A stretch of 49,519 bases of DNA from Clostridia bacterium (lineage in GTDB: Bacteria > Bacillota > Clostridia > Christensenellales > Borkfalkiaceae), in the NCBI GenBank assembly GCA_017507045.1, contig JAFWBP010000015.1, positions 1 through 49,519 of the forward strand, given 5' to 3'. Made by a program: the position numbers and the translations under genes. Shown here in pieces: positions 45,557 through 49,519 of this stretch; positions within the stretch are counted from its first letter, which is position 1, and every line of letters begins with the position of its first letter. Under the pieces are notes generated by a model that saw only the letters and a program-made list of their open reading frames with translations, had not been told where the DNA came from and made no database searches.

Positions 45557-45701
45557 GTTATTTTGCAAGATGCCGCTTCTTTCATATTCGAAACTCGTTG
45601 TGAAGCTCGCAGAGTCATACAATGTCCAAAGGGAAGTGGTTATTTCCAGAAGCTTGCTTTGGGCGCTATCCGTATCCGGATCTTCAGGCAAACCGTATTA
45701 C

Positions 45702-45726
45702 CGGGATACCCAGCGTTTGCTTCTTG
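45702..45726 (+). repeat. Left copy of 25-bp direct repeat flanking the RHS module
   Basis: CGGGATACCCAGC followed by GTTTGCTTCTTG; 24 of 25 bases match the copy at 48601-48625 (G to T). Same orientation. Confidence 0.85.
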
Positions 45727-45735
45727 CCAAAAAAG

Positions 45736-45772
45736 AAAAAGCAGATATATCAATTAAGATATACCTGCTTTT
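45736..45772. terminator. Hairpin at the end of the RHS module, probable terminator
   Basis: GCAGATATATC (45741-45751) with GATATACCTGC (45758-45768), one mismatch, flanked by A run on the left and T run on the right. On the minus strand it would end the immunity-gene transcript. Confidence 0.65.
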
Positions 45773-45820
45773 ATTGCTAGATAAAGTTTATATAATAGTC
45801 TTAATTACCAATTCATATTA

Positions 45821-46126
45821 TTATTTATAATTAAAATCAATAATACTTATAAATCCAGCTAAACTATCATATTTTTTAAACAATTCCTCATCAAATGTTT
45901 TATTTTCGGTTGCTGAGCGTTTTAAATTATTTGATAGGGTTTTTAATTCATTTATTTTTTCATCACTTAATTCAAAATCAAATATATAAGCAGGCTCTTT
46001 ATCAAATCCCATTTTATATCCTACATTATCAATAGTTGCAGTATCAACTATAATATGATAATAAGATGGCAACCATTCTTTAACCCCTTTTAAAAATTCT
46101 TCAAATAAACTTTTTTCTAATCTCAT
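45821..46126 (-). CDS. Candidate immunity protein for the RHS toxin
   Basis: 101 residues, acidic (pI clearly low), AT-rich. The start codon abuts the RHS stop codon (no gap) and an AGGGGG ribosome-binding site lies in the last RHS codons. The sequence (MRLEKSLFEEFLKGVKEWLPSYYHIIVDTATIDNVGYKMGFDKEPAYIFDFELSDEKINEL... in part) resembles no family I can name. Small acidic genes placed directly after RHS toxins are typically cognate immunity proteins, which is the basis of the call. Confidence 0.7.
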   Translation of the reverse strand: MRLEKSLFEEFLKGVKEWLPSYYHIIVDTATIDNVGYKMGFDKEPAYIFDFELSDEKINELKTLSNNLKRSATENKTFDEELFKKYDSLAGFISIIDFNYK

Positions 46127-48553
46127 TTATTGAACCCCCTTGAATAAAAGATGCCAAATCCATTTATAATCACCTGTTAATACCAGTTCATAAATCCCTT
46201 TATTAAAGGTACCATTAATCACTGATGATCCGTTAGCAGTAAATGAATAAAATAGTTTTCCATTTTCGCCAATACTTTTACTCATCTTTCCATATTTTAT
46301 GATATTTTTTTGAGTTAAAACAGAGTCAAAATATGGTCTACTGGCAATTTTATCAACATAATAATTTCCTGGAAATTCTGCACTGCCTATATTCTTATAC
46401 GCTTGTATTCTAGGTGTGTTATATTTGTACCATGCCCCACAAACAATGCTACCAACTGTGGCAATAGTACCAGTAATTGTAGCATACGTATTATACGCAG
46501 AAGCATTACCTCCAAACAATCCGTCTTCCATAAAATTGTAATCAAAAGCCAAATCCACAACTTCTGCAACACCATTAATAGTAGTTAACGCTCCTGCTCC
46601 GATCGTAATACCAGCAACTAGTAACATAGGCCAAGTAGCTACTCCACTAGCAATAACTAAAGCACCCGCAAAAATTGCACTAATACCAGTAACTAAATAT
46701 CCCGCAGCTTGCCAGAAACTACTCCATTCCCACGAATGACCTGATGGATCATATCGATTAATTGGATCATTACCACAGTACGCATAGAGATTGAGGCCGT
46801 TGATGCTTTCAGGATCGAGGTAGGAGACATCATCCGGGGAGATGAAACGACCGATGATAGGATCGTAGTAGCGCGTTATGAGGTAATACAAGCCCGTCTC
46901 TACATCGAAATAATAGCCACGATAGCGAAGGGGATTGATATTGCCAATGAAGGTGCTATTTATGTTTTCCGTGCCATCGGGATTCAGAACCTTATGGTTA
47001 CCCCAAGCATCGTAGGCGTATTTTGCCACTACCATGCCCGAGGTTGCATCGCAGATATGCGTAATATCGCCTTGCGCATTTTTGCGGTAGATATAGTCTG
47101 TTCCGTTATATCTTACACCGCTCAAACCGCTCTCATCGTAGATAAACTCAAGGATTTTTGTGCTATTGGATTGCTTAAGTAGTTTCCCGTTCGCATTGTA
47201 GGTGAATGCGGTATCGTTCTTGCTAATACGTCTGCCATAACCATCGTAGGAGAATATGGTACCGCCGAATTGCTTCAGTTTGCCATGCTCCCAAGAGAGC
47301 GTGTTTCCTCTGTAATGGATAGGATTGCCGTTTTCATAGACGATTTCATCGCCATTGTACGAGAGAAGCCTGTCACCATCGTAGGCGTAGAAAATCTCTT
47401 CTGCGAAATCTAGCGCTTCTTCCGGTTTAAGCGTGTACGCGATAGTGCGCTTCCCGAGAATATTTCCGCAGTTATCGTATGCAAAGAAGAAAGATTTGTT
47501 GAGTTTCTTGTTATCTTCGCGAACGAGGCGATTGAGGCTATCATAACTGTATCTTACGGACATGGTACCGTTCTCGAGGATGGCAACGATATTGCCCATC
47601 TTATCGTAACGGTATTTTACGCTATCCGAAATTGCATACTTGCCGATTTGCGGATTGCTGATGCCGTAGTAGATGGCGCTTGGCATGTTCGTGCCGTGAT
47701 CGCCCACCTTGCGGTAGTAAATATACTCGCCATAGAGGTTGCCTTCTGCACCCGTGAGAATCTTGCCTTTGTTTCTACCGTTGCAATCCTTCTGCGGATA
47801 GGCCCGAAGACCATTTGGCAGAGTTACGTATTCGAGTTCGCGCGCTGCTTTGTTCTTGTAGTTATACTTATAGGTATGCGAAACGGTTCCATTAAGCTCG
47901 CGCGTGTCAAGCTCGCCGTATTCGTTGAAAGTATAGTTTTCCGTAAGCGCTTCGACATTGCTACCCGCCGAAATCGCAACTTGCGCGATTTTTTTCGTTA
48001 CATCCGAAGAATAGGTATAGACCGTATTACTTCCGGTGACGAGATCGGCACTTGTATCCAGCGTGCGGTCGTCGTTATAGTCGCACGCGCACTGTGCAAT
48101 ACCATCCACCAGTACGTAAACAGTATCGCCGAATTGGTTGGTATAAACCTCCTGCGTGACGCCACGTTCCGTCTTGGTTACCATATCGGACGTTACTTCA
48201 TTGGGAGACGTGACGTCCTTCGCATAAGAGAAGTTGATATCTTCACCATTGACCGTGACCTTCGTCTTTCTGCGCTTGTGATCATATTCATAATACACCA
48301 CATTGTTTCCGCTTGTCAAGCGTGTGGGGCAACCTTTCTCATAATAAATGTTTGTCGAATTCTCTTCACCGTCTGCGGTAGACTGTGTGATAGCCGTCAC
48401 AGTGCCGCGTGCATCGTAGCCGTAGGCGAATTTGCTACCGTTCGGGAGTTTTTGCGCTTTGATCTGCGCAGTGCCGTCTGCATATACAAGTTCGGTTTTG
48501 TAATCGCCCGTTTCATCGATTACCGCCGTCGTCGTAAGTGAGTTCATTTTCAC
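46127..48553 (-). CDS. RHS/YD-repeat polymorphic toxin, 5'-truncated
   Basis: 808 codons from a GTG at 48553. It holds YD repeats (YGYDARGTVTAI, YSYDSLNRLVREDN, YAYDAWGNHKVL), then the RHS core PLRYRGYYFDVETGLYYLITRYYDPIIGRFISPDD (about 545-580) and NLYAYCGNDPINRYDPSGH, followed by a variable C-terminus with a hydrophobic stretch (about 615-675) and a final 90-residue segment ending YKWIWHLLFKGVQ, the presumed toxin, of unknown activity. Signal peptide and N-terminal shell are missing; in the adjacent frame, upstream codons read NATLSSTLNGVKSENELTYDDGGNR before a stop, so the gene was probably longer and suffered a frameshift or truncation. The toxin part is AT-richer than the core. Confidence 0.85.
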   Translation of the reverse strand: MKMNSLTTTAVIDETGDYKTELVYADGTAQIKAQKLPNGSKFAYGYDARGTVTAITQSTADGEENSTNIYYEKGCPTRLTSGNNVVYYEYDHKRRKTKVTVNGEDINFSYAKDVTSPNEVTSDMVTKTERGVTQEVYTNQFGDTVYVLVDGIAQCACDYNDDRTLDTSADLVTGSNTVYTYSSDVTKKIAQVAISAGSNVEALTENYTFNEYGELDTRELNGTVSHTYKYNYKNKAARELEYVTLPNGLRAYPQKDCNGRNKGKILTGAEGNLYGEYIYYRKVGDHGTNMPSAIYYGISNPQIGKYAISDSVKYRYDKMGNIVAILENGTMSVRYSYDSLNRLVREDNKKLNKSFFFAYDNCGNILGKRTIAYTLKPEEALDFAEEIFYAYDGDRLLSYNGDEIVYENGNPIHYRGNTLSWEHGKLKQFGGTIFSYDGYGRRISKNDTAFTYNANGKLLKQSNSTKILEFIYDESGLSGVRYNGTDYIYRKNAQGDITHICDATSGMVVAKYAYDAWGNHKVLNPDGTENINSTFIGNINPLRYRGYYFDVETGLYYLITRYYDPIIGRFISPDDVSYLDPESINGLNLYAYCGNDPINRYDPSGHSWEWSSFWQAAGYLVTGISAIFAGALVIASGVATWPMLLVAGITIGAGALTTINGVAEVVDLAFDYNFMEDGLFGGNASAYNTYATITGTIATVGSIVCGAWYKYNTPRIQAYKNIGSAEFPGNYYVDKIASRPYFDSVLTQKNIIKYGKMSKSIGENGKLFYSFTANGSSVINGTFNKGIYELVLTGDYKWIWHLLFKGVQ

Positions 48554-48600
48554 TCTTTACGCCGTTCAGGGTAGAGGAAAGCGTTGCATTTTTGACTTAA

Positions 48601-48625
48601 CGGGATACCCAGCTTTTGCTTCTTG
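48601..48625 (+). repeat. Right copy of 25-bp direct repeat flanking the RHS module
   Basis: CGGGATACCCAGC followed by TTTTGCTTCTTG; 24/25 identical to 45702-45726. It lies about 50 bases before the RHS reading frame starts on the minus strand. Confidence 0.85.
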
Positions 48626-48640
48626 TCCACCAAATGTAAG

Positions 48641-48675
48641 AAAGGGTGAAACTGTATAATACAGCTTCACCCTTA
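48641..48675 (-). terminator. Terminator of the 241-aa gene
   Basis: On the minus strand AAGGGTGAAGCTGT (48674-48661) pairs with ACAGTTTCACCCTT (48655-48642) through 14 pairs including one G-U, followed by TCTTACATTT. Confidence 0.75.
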
Positions 48676-48776
48676 ATGTTAAAAGTGATGTTAGTTTTAA
48701 TTTTTTACTTTTTGCTACATATATAATATTTAATAAATTTTATTATTTCATTCTAATGTAAATATTAATAACAATA

Positions 48777-49502
48777 CTAATCACTAGATGAAACTATCAT
48801 ATTATATCCTTGTTTAGCAAGTTTTTTATATTTTTCATTCCACTCTAATGTAAGTTTTTTACTATATTTTGATTCAGAAAAATTTAACCATTCAAGCAAC
48901 TCACTATCGATTATGGATTTGAAAAAATTTAAATATTTTTTCTCCTTTTTAGAGACAATACATCTTAGAGCAATAAATGAACACCAATATTTGCAATCTT
49001 CATTTAATTCTCCAATCCATAAATTTGGTATTAAATTCTCTTTTTTTATAAGATTAAAAATAATTTCATCATATTCAAAAGAATTATATCTTGATACCGT
49101 CAAAATTATAGATTCTGCTGATTGTGTAATAGGCCCACAAAGAATTTTTTTATACAACTCTCTATGCTCTAAAGAATTAATCTTTGAAATTGTATCACAT
49201 AAATGAAGTAGATATATTTCATCTCGCGGAATACTATATACATTTTTAATGAAATAAAAATATAAATCTACTAGATATGGAACTACCTTACTAAATCCTA
49301 TATTTCCTAAAGAACTCAATATAAAAATTTTATTATAACAACTCTCAAGCATATCAGAATATTTTAATACAATATCCACAACCTCAATATCTTTTTTGTT
49401 AAAAGGGCTAACATCATAATATTGAAAACTTAATTTAACCTTATATTTCTTTAGTTCATGATTTAGAGATTTTAGTGTTTTAAAATCATTTTCAAAGGCC
49501 AT
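48777..49502 (-). CDS. Uncharacterised AT-rich protein, possible orphan immunity
   Basis: 241 residues, Lys/Ile/Asn-rich, no membrane segment or signal. It is helical with HEAT-like periodicity (IFILSSLGNIGFSKVVPYLVDLYFYFIKN, ILTVSRYNSFEYDEIIFNLIKKENLIPN, FIALRCIVSKKEKKYLNFFKSIIDSELLEWLNF). ATG with GGAGGGG six nt upstream. It lies upstream of the RHS fragment on the same strand, has its own terminator and the same low-GC style as the toxin tail, so it may be an immunity gene left from another toxin module. No confident family. Confidence 0.7.
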   Translation of the reverse strand: MAFENDFKTLKSLNHELKKYKVKLSFQYYDVSPFNKKDIEVVDIVLKYSDMLESCYNKIFILSSLGNIGFSKVVPYLVDLYFYFIKNVYSIPRDEIYLLHLCDTISKINSLEHRELYKKILCGPITQSAESIILTVSRYNSFEYDEIIFNLIKKENLIPNLWIGELNEDCKYWCSFIALRCIVSKKEKKYLNFFKSIIDSELLEWLNFSESKYSKKLTLEWNEKYKKLAKQGYNMIVSSSD

Positions 49503-49519
49503 TTTATCCCCTCCAAATA

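Larger units (their letters stand above)
45557..45820. other. Gene-poor stretch with a decayed boundary of the RHS module
   Basis: 264 bases after the guaA terminator hold only short ORFs without ribosome-binding sites. It contains the left 25-bp direct repeat (45702-45726), which recurs at 48601, and a hairpin at 45736-45772. The stretch 45560-45700 has the GC level of the host genome and looks like decayed coding DNA, but I recognise no protein in it. Confidence 0.5.

Noticed and set aside
45560..45757. Short plus-strand frames after guaA as genes
   Set aside because: No ribosome-binding site or promoter and they run through the direct repeat; no family match that I can see.

Overview
The window comes from an anaerobic, Gram-positive-type bacterium, most likely an uncultured member of class Clostridia (Bacillota), with moderate GC. 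The evidence is a trimeric HydABC-type [FeFe] hydrogenase, FeoAB, RNase J, a YrrM/U32 tRNA-modification pair as in Bacillus, a preQ1-I riboswitch, a clostridial-style adenine deaminase, many very regular promoters (TTGACA-like, 17 bp, TATAAT-like) and U-tract terminators. No lineage marker such as 16S rRNA is present, so the order is not fixed.

Layout. 1-7.7 kb: 3' end of tuf; an unexplained transcribed-looking spacer; a YihY/BrkB membrane protein; a 1149-residue, highly repetitive, Glu-rich coiled-coil protein with a conserved-looking C-terminal domain; RNase J with a long basic N-terminal extension. 7.7-11 kb: a TPR-like membrane protein, a TrmR-like methyltransferase, a TrhP-like U32 protein and a small membrane-anchored protein. 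11.1-14.5 kb: tRNA-Thr(CGT), an AT-rich acquired-looking methyltransferase, a preQ1-riboswitch-controlled VUT transporter overlapping an SDR gene, and two near-identical tRNA-Pro genes with anticodons AGG and CGG. 14.5-18.3 kb: a small membrane protein, a degenerate GH51-like protein, an RlmI-like methyltransferase and an RluA-type pseudouridine synthase. 18.4-26.1 kb: an anchored surface protein, a DUF378 protein, feoA-feoB-rluA in an overlapping array, and a ZntA-like P-type ATPase. 26.2-31.3 kb: ade-rdgB-yfcE (purine salvage, nucleotide house-cleaning, phosphoesterase), then a flippase-like YbhN-family protein and a DMT transporter on the minus strand. 31.4-35.6 kb: hydCBA on the minus strand. 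35.8-45.5 kb: a lipoprotein, lepA-hemW, a YiiX-like cysteine hydrolase, divergent lipoprotein and guaB-linked genes, guaB and guaA. 45.5-49.5 kb: an RHS/YD-repeat polymorphic toxin cassette, 5'-truncated, with an abutting immunity candidate, an orphan AT-rich gene and a 25-bp direct repeat flanking the module.

Most notable: (i) at least three genes (16738, 26194 and 31274) have near-consensus promoters whose predicted start site falls on or next to the start codon, so their mRNAs should be leaderless, although other genes have strong Shine-Dalgarno sites; (ii) the giant acidic repeat protein next to an RNase J with a basic tail; (iii) the truncated RHS toxin module; (iv) the 161-nt out-of-frame overlap of feoB with an rluA gene and the missing G4 aspartate in FeoB; (v) an in-frame stop between the ribosome-binding site and the start of the zinc ATPase; (vi) a GH51 relative that has lost much of its catalytic domain; (vii) a possible structured RNA between tuf and yihY. 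All functions are read from sequence motifs; no searches were run.
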